A DNA stretch of 64,000 nucleotides from Undibacterium sp. (GTDB lineage: Bacteria > Pseudomonadota > Gammaproteobacteria > Burkholderiales > Burkholderiaceae_D). The DNA lies in assembly GCF_030651495.1 (NCBI RefSeq), contig NZ_JAUSFI010000072.1, positions 1-64,000 of the forward strand. The letters are read 5' to 3'. Made by a program: the position numbers and the translations under genes. A model generated the notes under the pieces. The model ran no database searches and was not told where the DNA came from. It worked only from the letters and a program-made list of their open reading frames with translations. Within the stretch, counting starts at the first letter, position 1, and every line of letters begins with the position of its first letter. Below, piece by piece: positions 9,712 to 19,042 of this stretch.

Positions 9712-9858
9712 TCACCTCATTTTGACGTCATCGTGATTAAGAGCATAGTGCGGCACGACTGCCACAATCGCATCGGCACGCAGAAAGCCTACGTAGCCTA
9801 GACCGATAGCGGCAACAGTCGTCATGGAATATCCAGAAAAAATTTGATATTGCTTCAT
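9712..9858 (-). pseudogene. Remnant of a nucleotide-sugar dehydrogenase (WecC/TviB-like), internal deletion
   Basis: A 48-codon open frame between wecB and galE. It starts ...MTTVAAIGLGYVGF, the Rossmann beginning of UDP-GlcNAc/ManNAc dehydrogenases, and runs at once into RADAIVAVVPH, which resembles the extreme C-terminus of the same family (usually written DAIVxAVxH). Roughly 350 residues appear to be missing between the two. The position just after wecB is where wecC-type genes usually lie. Either a leftover of an in-frame deletion or, less likely, a small expressed peptide. Confidence 0.6.
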
Positions 9859-9883
9859 GTTTGCCACATTTGGCCGATGAAAG

Positions 9884-11020
9884 TCACTTGACGAGACTGT
9901 TAGCATTGCCAAATGCAAGTTCTTTTGCAAGGACCTCAACAATCCGTTCTGCCGCCTGACCATCCCATAAATGCGGTCTACGGCCTTGCTTGCCTTCTCC
10001 ACGCAACACTTTGCGTACTTCAGCCACAATCCGTACCGGGTCGGTACCCACCAACACGTTAGAGCCCTCATCCACCGTCACCGGGCGCTCGGTATTTTCA
10101 CGAATAGTGATGCATGGCACGCCAAGTGCGGTGGTTTCTTCTTGCAAACCACCGCTATCCGTCAACACCACCGCAGCGTCTTTCCACAAATTGAGAAAAG
10201 CCATATATGCCTGTGGCCCGACTAAAGTCACGTTAGGGCCAAGATCAATGCCAAACTTATCCAAGTTAGCTCTGGTGCGTGGATGTACCGGGAAGATCAG
10301 GGGTAATTCGACAGCGATCTGTTTCAAGGCACCAGCTATACGCGTCATCATCGCTGCGTCATCAACATTGCTTGGGCGATGCAGAGTAACCACGCCATAA
10401 CACCCGCCATTTTGGGTATGCGCCGCCTTAAATGCGCTGGTCTCATATCCAGAGGTATCCGCACTGGTTAACTTATCGGCTTGATATAAAACGTTATCAA
10501 CCATCACATGGCCAACATAATGAATCGCCGAATCGGCTTTACCTTCACGCTGCAAATGCGTCACTGCGCTAGGCTCGGTAACAAAAAACCAATCCGAAAT
10601 ACTATCGGTAACCAGACGGTTAATCTCTTCCGGCATGCTCATGTCGCCGCTACGCAAACCAGCCTCTACGTGTGCCACAGGGATATTCAATTTTTTGGCG
10701 ACAATAGAGCATGCCAGAGTCGAATTCACGTCCCCCACCACCAACACGGCATCTGGCCGCTCAGACTGACACAAGGTCTCAAAAGCCACCATGATCTTTG
10801 CCGTTTGCTCAGCATGGCTACCGCCACCGGCCGCCATAAAAATATCTGGCTCAGGAATACCAAGCTCTTCAAAGAAAACACCATTCATTTCATGGTCGTA
10901 GTGTTGACCGGTATGAATAATCTTAAAACCCAAACCGCCGTGCGCCTGCAAAGCGCGCACGATGGGCGCGATTTTCATGAAATTAGGTCGCGCACCAGCG
11001 ACTAAATAAATCGTTTTCAT
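9884..11020 (-). CDS. wecB: UDP-N-acetylglucosamine 2-epimerase (non-hydrolysing)
   Basis: Converts UDP-GlcNAc to UDP-ManNAc. The 378 residues are the normal length. Start VAGARPNFMKIAPIVRAL, then GQHYDHEMN, HVEAGLRSGD, VTLHRPSNVDD, and the C-terminal TDSGGLQEETTALGVPCITIRENTERPVT that binds UDP. It is the first gene of the leftward sugar cluster. The dehydrogenase that would oxidise UDP-ManNAc to UDP-ManNAcA survives only as a remnant, so the product may be used differently, or the dehydrogenase may lie elsewhere. Confidence 0.94.
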   Translation of the reverse strand: MKTIYLVAGARPNFMKIAPIVRALQAHGGLGFKIIHTGQHYDHEMNGVFFEELGIPEPDIFMAAGGGSHAEQTAKIMVAFETLCQSERPDAVLVVGDVNSTLACSIVAKKLNIPVAHVEAGLRSGDMSMPEEINRLVTDSISDWFFVTEPSAVTHLQREGKADSAIHYVGHVMVDNVLYQADKLTSADTSGYETSAFKAAHTQNGGCYGVVTLHRPSNVDDAAMMTRIAGALKQIAVELPLIFPVHPRTRANLDKFGIDLGPNVTLVGPQAYMAFLNLWKDAAVVLTDSGGLQEETTALGVPCITIRENTERPVTVDEGSNVLVGTDPVRIVAEVRKVLRGEGKQGRRPHLWDGQAAERIVEVLAKELAFGNANSLVK

Positions 11021-11296
11021 TGAATTCTCTTTCTATTCATAATTAATGTATCTTGCCCGCTACCCTGCTATCTGGATTAACTTGTGTATGTATCCATATT
11101 TTTTAAAAAATACTTATTTCATCATCTTTAGCGATATTTAATAACCGCGCTATTCGTCAAAAAACCCAATCAAATGGAATGTGTTATTAAGTATACAATG
11201 CTTCATAATGCTCTCGCTTGTCTAAATTAAGAATCTTCCAGATTAACCGCCCAAATGGAGGGATTTCGTGATTGCCTATGACACCAGAAAAAACAA
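11021..11296. other. Intergenic stretch upstream of wecB
   Basis: AT-rich and non-coding on both strands as far as I can read. It should contain the leftward promoter of the wecB cluster, but I see no firm -35/-10 pair. Confidence 0.5.
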
Positions 11297-11331
11297 AAGC
11301 CCTTGAATTTCCTAAGAAAATTCAAGGGCTT
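11297..11331 (-). terminator. Terminator downstream of icd
   Basis: AGCCCTTGAATTT and AAAATTCAAGGGCT form a stable stem about 33 bases past the icd stop, with an A-rich flank giving a U-tract in the icd direction. Confidence 0.85.
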
Positions 11332-11363
11332 ACAGAGCTCAATAAGAAGCAGCGAGACTCTTG

Positions 11364-12617
11364 TTACATATTTTCGATCATGACATCACCAAAACCGGAG
11401 CAAGATACTTGTGTCGCTCCTTCCATCAAGCGAGCAAAATCATAAGTTACTTTTTTGACTGTAATCGCTTTTTCTGTTGCAGAAATCAACAAATCAGCAG
11501 CTTCCAGCCAGCCCATGTGACGCAGCATCATTTCAGCGGACAAAATCAATGAACCTGGATTCACATAATCTTTACCGGCATATTTAGGTGCTGTGCCATG
11601 GGTTGCTTCGAACATCGCGATGGAATCAGACAAATTCGCGCCAGGAGCGATACCGATACCACCAACCTGAGCTGCCAATGCGTCGGAAATATAATCACCA
11701 TTTAAATTCAATGTGGCAATCACGCTATATTCGTTTGGACGCAACAAAATTTGTTGCAAGAAAGCATCAGCGATTGAATCTTTAACGATAATGTCTTTAC
11801 CGGTTTTTGGATTCTTGAACTTGCACCATGGGCCGCCATCAATCAGCTCAGCGCCGAATTCTTTTTGTGCCAAAGCATAGGCCCAATCACGGAAGCCACC
11901 TTCGGTGTACTTCATGATGTTGCCCTTATGAACGATGGTCACGGATGGCTTGTCATTGTCAATCGCATATTGGATTGCTTTACGAACCAAACGCTCAGTA
12001 CCTTCGATGGACACCGGCTTGATACCAATACCGGAAGTCTCTGGGAAGCGAATTTTTGTGACGCCCATTTCTGTCTTCAAAAATTCAATCAGCTTCTTCA
12101 CCTGTTCTGAACCTTGCTGGAATTCAATACCGGCATAGATGTCTTCCGAATTTTCACGGAAAATGACCATGTCTGTTTTATGTGGCTCACGCACAGGGGA
12201 AGGAACACCCTTGAAATAACGTACTGGACGCAGGCAAACATACAAATCGAGTTCTTGACGCAAAGCCACATTCAGGGAGCGTATGCCGCCGCCGACAGGT
12301 GTTGTCAATGGGCCCTTGATAGAAACAACGTAGTCTTTTAAGACACGCAGGGTTTCTTCAGGCAACCATACATCCGGGCCATAAACTTTGGTGGATTTTT
12401 CGCCAGCATAGATTTCCATCCAGCTGATCTTACGCTTGCCGCCGTATGCTTTGGCTACAGCTGCATCAACCACTTTCATCATGACAGGGCTGATATCTAC
12501 GCCAGTTCCATCGCCTTCGATAAAAGGAATAATAGGATTGTCTGGCACATTCAGCGAGAAATCAGCATTAACGGTAATTTTTTTACCTTCAGCGGGAACT
12601 TTAATATGTTGGTACAT
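11364..12617 (-). CDS. icd: Isocitrate dehydrogenase (NADP-dependent)
   Basis: TCA-cycle enzyme converting isocitrate to 2-oxoglutarate. The 417 residues match the E. coli-type homodimeric enzyme. Visible signatures: [17 protein letters not shown], the substrate-loop region [60 protein letters not shown], and [14 protein letters not shown]. It is monocistronic with its own terminator. Confidence 0.96.
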   Translation of the reverse strand: MYQHIKVPAEGKKITVNADFSLNVPDNPIIPFIEGDGTGVDISPVMMKVVDAAVAKAYGGKRKISWMEIYAGEKSTKVYGPDVWLPEETLRVLKDYVVSIKGPLTTPVGGGIRSLNVALRQELDLYVCLRPVRYFKGVPSPVREPHKTDMVIFRENSEDIYAGIEFQQGSEQVKKLIEFLKTEMGVTKIRFPETSGIGIKPVSIEGTERLVRKAIQYAIDNDKPSVTIVHKGNIMKYTEGGFRDWAYALAQKEFGAELIDGGPWCKFKNPKTGKDIIVKDSIADAFLQQILLRPNEYSVIATLNLNGDYISDALAAQVGGIGIAPGANLSDSIAMFEATHGTAPKYAGKDYVNPGSLILSAEMMLRHMGWLEAADLLISATEKAITVKKVTYDFARLMEGATQVSCSGFGDVMIENM

Positions 12618-12985
12618 CGTTTTCTCCGTAGATTCGAGTCATCAAGCGGGTTGCGCTTTTCTCATAATATGTCTTATCTGTGCTTTGTAGAATGTACTCA
12701 TTAAAAAATAAACTCTTATATAAGACAGAAGACCACCATTTCACATTATGCACCAGTATTTTACTAGATGCCATAATTTTGCGACACTAGTCGCTTTTCG
12801 AAATTGCGACTAGTCATCTGAAAAATCATGTAAACCATCAATATGGCACTGATTTTTGTGTCAATATACTCAGTATGAAGATCAAAACCAATGAAATATA
12901 CTCACTCTTCAACGTTTTTTTAAGCATCCATACGTCAAATCCTAAAGCCTACTTGCAATCCCAGCAGTCGCAATAACCTTCACTC
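12618..12985. other. Intergenic region between icd and the divergent pseudouridine synthase gene
   Basis: Holds the promoters of two divergent genes. The only clear structure is a perfect 9-bp inverted repeat, ACTAGTCGC (12786-12794) and GCGACTAGT (12806-12814), with an 11-nt TTTTCGAAATT loop. It could be an operator for either gene or a small hairpin. No coding sequence is supported. Confidence 0.45.
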
Positions 12986-13531
12986 ATGAAATTGATCTTA
13001 CTCAATAAACCCTATAACGTGATGTGCCAATTCTCGGCCCACCCCACTCGCCCCACACTGGCAAACTACTTGAACATTCCCGGCGTTTATCCCGCCGGTC
13101 GTCTTGACGCTGACAGCGAAGGCTTAGTTCTGCTAACCGATGACGGACAGCTACAGCATAGCATTAGCCACCCAAATCACAAGCAAGCAAAAACCTACCT
13201 AGTTCAGGTCGAAGGGAAACCGTCTATCGAGCAACTCCATACGCTCGCCCGCCCGCTCGACTTAGGCGACTTTGTCACCCAAGCCTGCATAGTCAAACAT
13301 ATCCAACCGCCAAGCTGGATATGGGATCGGCAGCCACCGATACGGCAACGAGAAGAAATCCCTACCAGTTGGCTATGCATCATTCTTTCTGAGGGAAAAA
13401 ATCGGCAGGTCAGACGTATGACAGCCGCAGTCGGGCTGCCCACGCTGAGGCTTATACGAACCGCCATTAGCGATTTTTCGTTAGAGACGCATCCACTACT
13501 GCCCGGAGAATGGATGGAAGTCAGTCTGTAA
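12986..13531 (+). CDS. RluE-type 23S rRNA pseudouridine synthase (RsuA/RluB/E/F family)
   Basis: A 181-residue cytoplasmic enzyme that isomerises a uridine in rRNA. There is no S4 domain, as expected for RluE. It starts LILLNKPYNVMCQFS and contains the catalytic Asp in PAGRLDADSEGLVLLTDDG. KTYLVQVEG and GKNRQVRRMTAAVGLPTLRLIR are family-typical. RluE is the best guess from length and lack of S4, but the exact target base cannot be proven here. Confidence 0.88.
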   Translation: MKLILLNKPYNVMCQFSAHPTRPTLANYLNIPGVYPAGRLDADSEGLVLLTDDGQLQHSISHPNHKQAKTYLVQVEGKPSIEQLHTLARPLDLGDFVTQACIVKHIQPPSWIWDRQPPIRQREEIPTSWLCIILSEGKNRQVRRMTAAVGLPTLRLIRTAISDFSLETHPLLPGEWMEVSL

Positions 13532-13797
13532 GCAATTCCAGATCAACGTCTGCCTATATGACCCATCTTGATTTCAATGAATGCGAAGCTAAGCAATGCT
13601 CTCGTTCACAGGCAATTTAGCAAGCAATGCAGAAATGGTTACGGCATGGCTTTTTTACTAAAAATTTCAACAAGATATTTTATTTTGTCGCACCAACACT
13701 GCTGCAAACGTAATTACCTATTTTTAGGTCATGTGATCTAGCCGTAGTACACTATGCACTGCCTAGAAGTTTATAAAATATTCTATTAATTCTTTCA

Positions 13798-14250
13798 ATG
13801 ATCGCCATGCAAAGTATTTACCTTCGCCTACTCTCCGTAACCACTCTCGCACTAGCGGCCGCATCGGCTGGCAACGCACAAACAAAATTACCCGTAACAC
13901 AATTGTCGGCGGGTATTTACGTGATTCAGGCAGAGGTGGCTGCGACAGATGCAGAGCGTCAGCAAGGATTGATGATGCGTACAAAAATGGGGCCCAGCGA
14001 AGGTATGGTATTTGATTTTGGCGCACCTGCAGGAGTGTGCATGTGGATGAAAAACACCTTGATTCCTTTGTCCGTCGCTTTTATAGATAACGAAGGAAAA
14101 ATCATCAACATAGAAGACATGCAACCGGAAACACTAGATTCACATTGCGCCAAGAAAGTCGTTCGTTATGCGCTTGAAATGAACCAAGCTTGGTTTAAGC
14201 AAAAAAACATTAAGCCAGGCAGCAAAATTAACGGCTTGCCACTGCATTGA
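13798..14250 (+). CDS. DUF192 family exported protein
   Basis: A 150-residue protein with an N-terminal signal peptide (cleavage near SAGNAQ) and one DUF192 domain: TDAERQQGLMMRTKMGPSEGMVFDF, then CMWMKNTLIPLSVAFID, with a C-terminal CAKKVVRYALEMNQAWF. The family is widespread and its biochemical role is unknown. A second in-frame ATG at 13807 is an equally possible start. Confidence 0.85.
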   Translation: MIAMQSIYLRLLSVTTLALAAASAGNAQTKLPVTQLSAGIYVIQAEVAATDAERQQGLMMRTKMGPSEGMVFDFGAPAGVCMWMKNTLIPLSVAFIDNEGKIINIEDMQPETLDSHCAKKVVRYALEMNQAWFKQKNIKPGSKINGLPLH

Positions 14251-14322
14251 TTTATGCGGAGAGTAAAGGAACGTAAATAATAGTAAAAAGCTACTCAATG
14301 ACAATATTGAGTATTGGAACGC

Positions 14323-14351
14323 AAAAAACCGCAATTTGATTGCGGTTTTTT
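14323..14351. terminator. Bidirectional terminator between the DUF192 gene and rpsT
   Basis: AAAAAACCGCAAT, a 3-nt loop and ATTGCGGTTTTTT form a perfect palindrome with A/T tracts on both flanks. It lies between convergent genes and serves both. A second small stem, ACTCAAT/ATTGAGT, lies at 14292-14311. Confidence 0.92.
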
Positions 14352-14410
14352 ATTTCACTGCTAATAAACATTATGTACGCACCAAAGATGCGTCACAATT
14401 AAAGCGTTTA

Positions 14411-14674
14411 TTAAGCCAATGCTTTCAAAGCTGAAGACAAACGGCTCTTATGACGAGCTGCTTTGTTTTTATGGATAATTTTCTTATCAGCAATGCGATC
14501 AATCGTAGAGATTGAATTTTGGTAAATTACAGCTGCAGCAGCTTTATCACCGGCTTCGATTGCTTTACGAACAGCTTTGATTGCTGTGCGCAGAGTCGAA
14601 CGCTGGCTAGAGTTGTGTGCGTTTTGTTTTACTGCTTGACGAGCACGCTTGCGTGCTTGTGCGGTATTTGCCAT
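14411..14674 (-). CDS. rpsT: 30S ribosomal protein S20
   Basis: An 87-residue basic, helical protein that binds 16S rRNA in the small subunit. The start [21 protein letters not shown] and the C-terminal [20 protein letters not shown] are diagnostic. It is a single gene between strong terminators and an AT-rich upstream region. Confidence 0.97.
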   Translation of the reverse strand: MANTAQARKRARQAVKQNAHNSSQRSTLRTAIKAVRKAIEAGDKAAAAVIYQNSISTIDRIADKKIIHKNKAARHKSRLSSALKALA

Positions 14675-14970
14675 GAGATTTCCTAAACGTGGTCAAAGCG
14701 ACGGGTTCAAAGTGACCTCACAAGATTGCCACGCCGCATAATTTCTTTACAGCTTTGCAGTATAACTTCTTTTTTTTACATTAGCAAGCAACGTACTGCT
14801 TTTGCAGGAAACAGCAAAAAAACCTCAAACACCTGTTGTATTCATCACTAAATCAACATCAAAACTATTCACTGATTTGCTTATTTTAAACGACAGTATC
14901 TGCGTTTATTTACTCAAAACCTACGCACTTTTCTTTTACACTGCAATTATTACGGCTTTGGACTATTTTT

Positions 14971-15571
14971 ATGCAATGCTTCGATCTGACACGGCAAGGA
15001 CAGCATGCCCGTCTGAAACCATTAATACAAGATCACCTATCAGACCTTCGATCCGCCGTAGCTGATGGCAAATTATGGTAACTGTTCTTTACAATAGTCC
15101 CGATTTTTGACAACACGCAAAATTGGTTGAACTCTGCACTAGAAATGTAACTGCAGCAAAATGCGATTCCTTTTATTGTAAGAAACAGGCTCAGCGGAAA
15201 TTATAGGTTCCACACGCTACGGCAATATAGACCATAATAATAAACGCTTGGCGATAGGCGATAGCTGGTACGCCAGCAGTGCACAAAGAACCGCCATCAA
15301 CACCGAATGCAGGCGCTTGTTATTGACGCATGTTTTTGAGGTTTTTGAGCGTAATGCGGTGGAGTTTCGTACCGACTGGTTTAACCGAAAGTCGCAAGCT
15401 CGATTGAACGACTCGGGGGCAAAACGCGATGGCGTATAGCGTAGTCACACCAGTCACACCATATTGCCCGATGGCCGTGTACGTGGCACCGTGGTGTGCA
15501 GCATCCTCCAGCACCAGTGGATGAACATCAAAAAGAATTTGCAATATATATTGAATAAAGATAGGGGCTAA
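14971..15571 (+). pseudogene. Inactivated GNAT-family acetyltransferase gene (RimJ/RimL-like)
   Basis: Translation across frames recovers a near full-length GNAT protein: LTRQGQHARLKPLIQDHLSD, then NTQNWLNSALEM, then EIIGSTRYGNIDHNNKRLAIGD and RTAINTECRRLLLTHVFE. It ends SHTILPDGRVRGTVVCSI. The frame is broken by TAA at 15079, TAA at 15148, a single-base shift near 15190-15197 and TAG at 15437. Overall length and spacing are preserved, so decay is by point changes rather than a large deletion. It abuts the VWA gene. Confidence 0.8.
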
Positions 15572-15572
15572 T

Positions 15573-16742
15573 GTGCTAATCGATTTTTTCTTTACCTTGA
15601 AGGACGCCAAAATTCCGGTCTCTATCAAGGAGTTTTTAATGTTGCTGGAGGCCATGGAAAAAGGCCTGATCAGCATGTCTATGGATGATTTTTATTTTCT
15701 GTCGCGCACCATCATGGTCAAGGATGAGGCGCACTATGATAAATTCGATAAGGCTTTTGGTTTATATTTCAAAGGCATAGACACCATTTTTGAAAAACAT
15801 CCGGAAATTCCGCTCGAATGGCTAAGCAAACGGATGGAGCGAGAACTAACCGATGAGCAAAAAGCGGCGATAGAAAAATTTGGCTACGATAAATTAATGG
15901 ATAGGCTGCAAGAGCTATTCAAAGAACAAAAAGAGCGGCATGAAGGCGGTAATAAATGGATAGGTACCGGCGGCACCTCACCATTTGGTAACGGTGGTCA
16001 AAATCCTGAAGGCATACGCATCGGCGGTAAAGGCGGCAGCCGCACAGCCGTCAAGGTTTGGGAGGCCCGTGCCTTTCGCGACTACGACACCGAGCGCGAA
16101 TTAGGCACCCGCAACATCAAGGTGGCACTACGCCGCCTGCGTAAGTTTGCGCGCCATGGCGCAGAAGATGAATTGGCGTTGGATGCCACCATCAAAGCCA
16201 CGGCCAACAATGCCGGCTATCTGGATATAAAGATGCAGCCAGAGCGAAAAAATAATATCAAGGTGCTCATGCTGCTAGATGTAGGCGGCACCATGGATGA
16301 CCATATTGCGCGCACCGAAGAATTGTTTTCAGCAGCGAAAACCGAATTCAAGAATATGGAATTTTTCTATTTTCATAACTGCGTCTATGATCACTTATGG
16401 AAAAACAACCGTCGGCGCCATGCAGAAAAATTCCCGACCTGGGATATCTTGCGCAAATACACACCAGATACCAAGGTCATTTTTGTCGGCGACGCCACCA
16501 TGAGTCCCTATGAAATTCTTCAACCCGGTGGTTCGGTTGAATATAACAATGAAGAAGCCGGGTCGACATGGCTGCAACGATTTACCTCCAGTTTCCCCAA
16601 ATTTATCTGGCTCAACCCGGAACCGGAAGGTTTATGGCAGTACAGGCAATCAGTTTCTGTGATCCGGCAAATTATGAATAATCGAATGTTCCCCGTCACC
16701 ATTGATGGATTAGAACGTGGGATGCGATTATTAAGCAAGTAG
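15573..16742 (+). CDS. CoxE-like von Willebrand factor A domain protein
   Basis: A 389-residue cytoplasmic protein. Helical N-terminal half (LKDAKIPVSIKEFLMLLEAM, typical of CoxE-like proteins), a glycine-rich linker (GGTSPFGNGGQNPEGIRIGG near 130-155), and a C-terminal VWA domain starting LMLLDVGGTMDDH. The metal site is degenerate (DVGGT rather than DxSxS). Family members usually work with a MoxR-type AAA+ ATPase encoded next door; here the neighbour is a dead acetyltransferase gene, so the partner must be elsewhere. The GTG start is supported by AGGGG about 7 bases upstream. Confidence 0.85.
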   Translation: MLIDFFFTLKDAKIPVSIKEFLMLLEAMEKGLISMSMDDFYFLSRTIMVKDEAHYDKFDKAFGLYFKGIDTIFEKHPEIPLEWLSKRMERELTDEQKAAIEKFGYDKLMDRLQELFKEQKERHEGGNKWIGTGGTSPFGNGGQNPEGIRIGGKGGSRTAVKVWEARAFRDYDTERELGTRNIKVALRRLRKFARHGAEDELALDATIKATANNAGYLDIKMQPERKNNIKVLMLLDVGGTMDDHIARTEELFSAAKTEFKNMEFFYFHNCVYDHLWKNNRRRHAEKFPTWDILRKYTPDTKVIFVGDATMSPYEILQPGGSVEYNNEEAGSTWLQRFTSSFPKFIWLNPEPEGLWQYRQSVSVIRQIMNNRMFPVTIDGLERGMRLLSK

Positions 16743-16904
16743 CGTGCAAATGAGCGAAGCGCCTCTGCCAATTTCACTGTACATAAAATCAGCAATTGCA
16801 GCTACAATAGCCCTTCTACATTGCCAGGCATTTGATTTATCATGCCCGCAATAAAAAATTGCACGCTTAAAATTGATCATCAGTAGTCTTACCAAATTCA
16901 TCGC

Positions 16905-18896
16905 ATGGCCACTAAAAAAAACACTTCTCCATCCGACTATAGCGAATCATCCATCCGTGTCCTCAAAGGACTGGAACCGGTCAAGCAAAGACCGGGTATG
17001 TACACCCGCACCGAGAATCCGCTGCACATTATTCAAGAGGTCATCGACAATGCCTCCGATGAGGCTTTGGGTGGCCATTGCCAACATATTCTGGTCACAG
17101 TGAATGCCGACAGCAGTATCAGCGTAGAGGATGACGGGCGTGGCATTCCAGTGGGCTTGCATCCGGAAGAGCAAGTGCCGACGGTAGAAATCGTCTTCAC
17201 GCGCCTGCATGCCGGTGGCAAGTTTGACAAAGGCTCTGGTGGCGCTTACGCTTTTTCTGGCGGCTTGCATGGCGTGGGTGTATCCGTTACCAATGCGCTC
17301 TCTAAACGACTCGAAATCACGGTCTGGCGCGAAGCTGGCATGCACAAACTGACCTTTGCCAATGGCGATGTGATTGAACCCTTGAGCAGCCAGCCTTTAG
17401 CGCGTGGCGACAAAAAAAGCGGCACCCGCGTAACGATCTGGCCCGACGCCAAATATTTTGATTCACCGAACATCTCGACCAACGAACTGCAAAGACTGCT
17501 GCGCTCGAAAGCGGTATTGCTGCCCGGCGTCAAAGTTACCCTGAACAATCTGAAAACGGGCGAAAGCCAGACCTGGCAATACGATCAGGGCTTACGCGGC
17601 TACCTGACCGAGGCGCTGGCGCAATCATCGCATGGTGAACCGCTGATCCCGCTGTTTGAAGGCGAACAATTTGCCAGTGCCGATGCCGACGGCTTTGCCG
17701 AAGGCGAAGGGGCATCCTGGGTCGTGGCATGGACCGAGGAAGGCACGGTAGTGCGCGAATCTTTCGTCAATCTGATTCCCACCACGGCCGGCGGCACCCA
17801 TGAATCCGGTTTGCGCGAAGGCCTGTTTGGCGCGGTGAAGGGTTTTGTCGAAATGCACTCGCTGCTGCCGAAAGGCGTCAAGCTATTGCCCGAAGATGTC
17901 TTTGCACGCGTCTCTTTTGTCTTATCCGCCAAAGTACTCGACCCACAATTTCAAGGGCAGATCAAGGAAAGACTCAATTCGCGCGATGCCGTGCGACTGG
18001 TATCGAGCTTCACCAAACCTCCGCTAGAATTGTGGCTCAATTCTCATGTGGATTATGGCAAAAAGCTGGCAGAACTGGTCATCAAACAGGCGCAATCGCG
18101 TTTGCGCTCATTGCAAAAAGTCGAAAAGAAAAAGTCCTCGGGCGTGGCGGTCTTGCCGGGCAAACTGACGGATTGCGAATCCAGTGACATCACCCGCAAT
18201 GAGCTGTTTCTGGTAGAGGGTGACTCTGCCGGCGGCTCCGCCAAAATGGGGCGCGACAAAGAATTTCAGGCCATTTTACCTTTACGCGGCAAGGTGCTGA
18301 ACACCTGGGAATCTGAACGCGATCGCCTGTTTGCCAACAATGAGATACACGACATTGCCGTCGCGATCGGTGTTGATCCGCACGGCATTAAAGATAATCC
18401 GGATATCTCGAATCTGCGCTACGGAAAAATTTGCATACTCTCGGATGCGGACGTCGATGGTTCGCACATCCAGGTCTTGTTGCTGACCCTGTTTTTCAAA
18501 CATTTTCCGCAGTTGATAGCGCGCGGACACATCTGCATCGCACGTCCACCTTTGTACCGTGTCGATGCGCCGGCACGCGGCAAAAAACCGGCACAAAAAA
18601 TCTATGCGCTGGACCAGGGGGAGCTGATCGCAATAGAAGATAAATTACGCAAAGATGGCGTCAAGGAAGGCGCCTGGGCAATCTCGCGCTTTAAAGGTCT
18701 GGGTGAAATGAATGCCGGACAATTATGGGAAACCACCATGAACCCCGACACCCGCCGCCTGTTGCCAGTCGCCCTCGGTGAATTCGATCAAGACTTTTCA
18801 GAAGCGCGCTTCACTATGCTGATGGGCAAAGGCGAAGCGGCAGCCAGGCGCGCCTGGCTGGAAGAGCACGGCAATGAAGCCGAAGCGGATATTTAG
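16905..18896 (+). CDS. parE: DNA topoisomerase IV subunit B
   Basis: ATPase subunit of the type IIA topoisomerase that decatenates daughter chromosomes. 663 residues. GHKL ATPase motifs: EVIDNASDEALGGH, VEDDGRGIPVGLHPE, GLHGVGVSVTNAL. TOPRIM domain with LVEGDSAGGSAKMGRD, LPLRGKVLNTWE and the metal-binding LSDADVDGSHI. The length, without the ~170-residue insert of GyrB, and the start RVLKGLEPVKQRPGMYT support ParE over GyrB. parC follows after 146 bases containing a palindromic repeat. Confidence 0.95.
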   Translation: MATKKNTSPSDYSESSIRVLKGLEPVKQRPGMYTRTENPLHIIQEVIDNASDEALGGHCQHILVTVNADSSISVEDDGRGIPVGLHPEEQVPTVEIVFTRLHAGGKFDKGSGGAYAFSGGLHGVGVSVTNALSKRLEITVWREAGMHKLTFANGDVIEPLSSQPLARGDKKSGTRVTIWPDAKYFDSPNISTNELQRLLRSKAVLLPGVKVTLNNLKTGESQTWQYDQGLRGYLTEALAQSSHGEPLIPLFEGEQFASADADGFAEGEGASWVVAWTEEGTVVRESFVNLIPTTAGGTHESGLREGLFGAVKGFVEMHSLLPKGVKLLPEDVFARVSFVLSAKVLDPQFQGQIKERLNSRDAVRLVSSFTKPPLELWLNSHVDYGKKLAELVIKQAQSRLRSLQKVEKKKSSGVAVLPGKLTDCESSDITRNELFLVEGDSAGGSAKMGRDKEFQAILPLRGKVLNTWESERDRLFANNEIHDIAVAIGVDPHGIKDNPDISNLRYGKICILSDADVDGSHIQVLLLTLFFKHFPQLIARGHICIARPPLYRVDAPARGKKPAQKIYALDQGELIAIEDKLRKDGVKEGAWAISRFKGLGEMNAGQLWETTMNPDTRRLLPVALGEFDQDFSEARFTMLMGKGEAAARRAWLEEHGNEAEADI

Positions 18897-18914
18897 CCAT
18901 CTAAAAACAGAACA

Positions 18915-18973
18915 CGCACTATCCATGCGCCTTACAGGCCATAAATGCCTGAAAACCCGCATGGATAGTGCGC
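18915..18973. repeat. CATGCGGGTT palindromic repeat, copy B
   Basis: GCACTATCCATGCG... pairs with ...CGCATGGATAGTGC around CAGGCCATAAATGCCTG. It lies between parE and parC, two genes in the same direction that are probably co-transcribed. It is the same family as copies A, C and D, so a hairpin in the intercistronic mRNA is expected. Confidence 0.9.
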
Positions 18974-19042
18974 AAGCAATTAATGAATCTACATTGGTGA
19001 AGCTAATTCACCAAACACTCTAACGAATAAAACCCTGGCACC

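Noticed and set aside
9712-10071. 119-codon ORF that extends the dehydrogenase remnant into wecB
   Set aside because: The first 71 codons are an alternative frame of wecB. Only the last 48 codons carry the dehydrogenase-like motifs.
14802-15065. 87-codon ORF upstream of the dead acetyltransferase
   Set aside because: It overlaps the start of the GNAT pseudogene in another frame, is AT-rich and has no family likeness.
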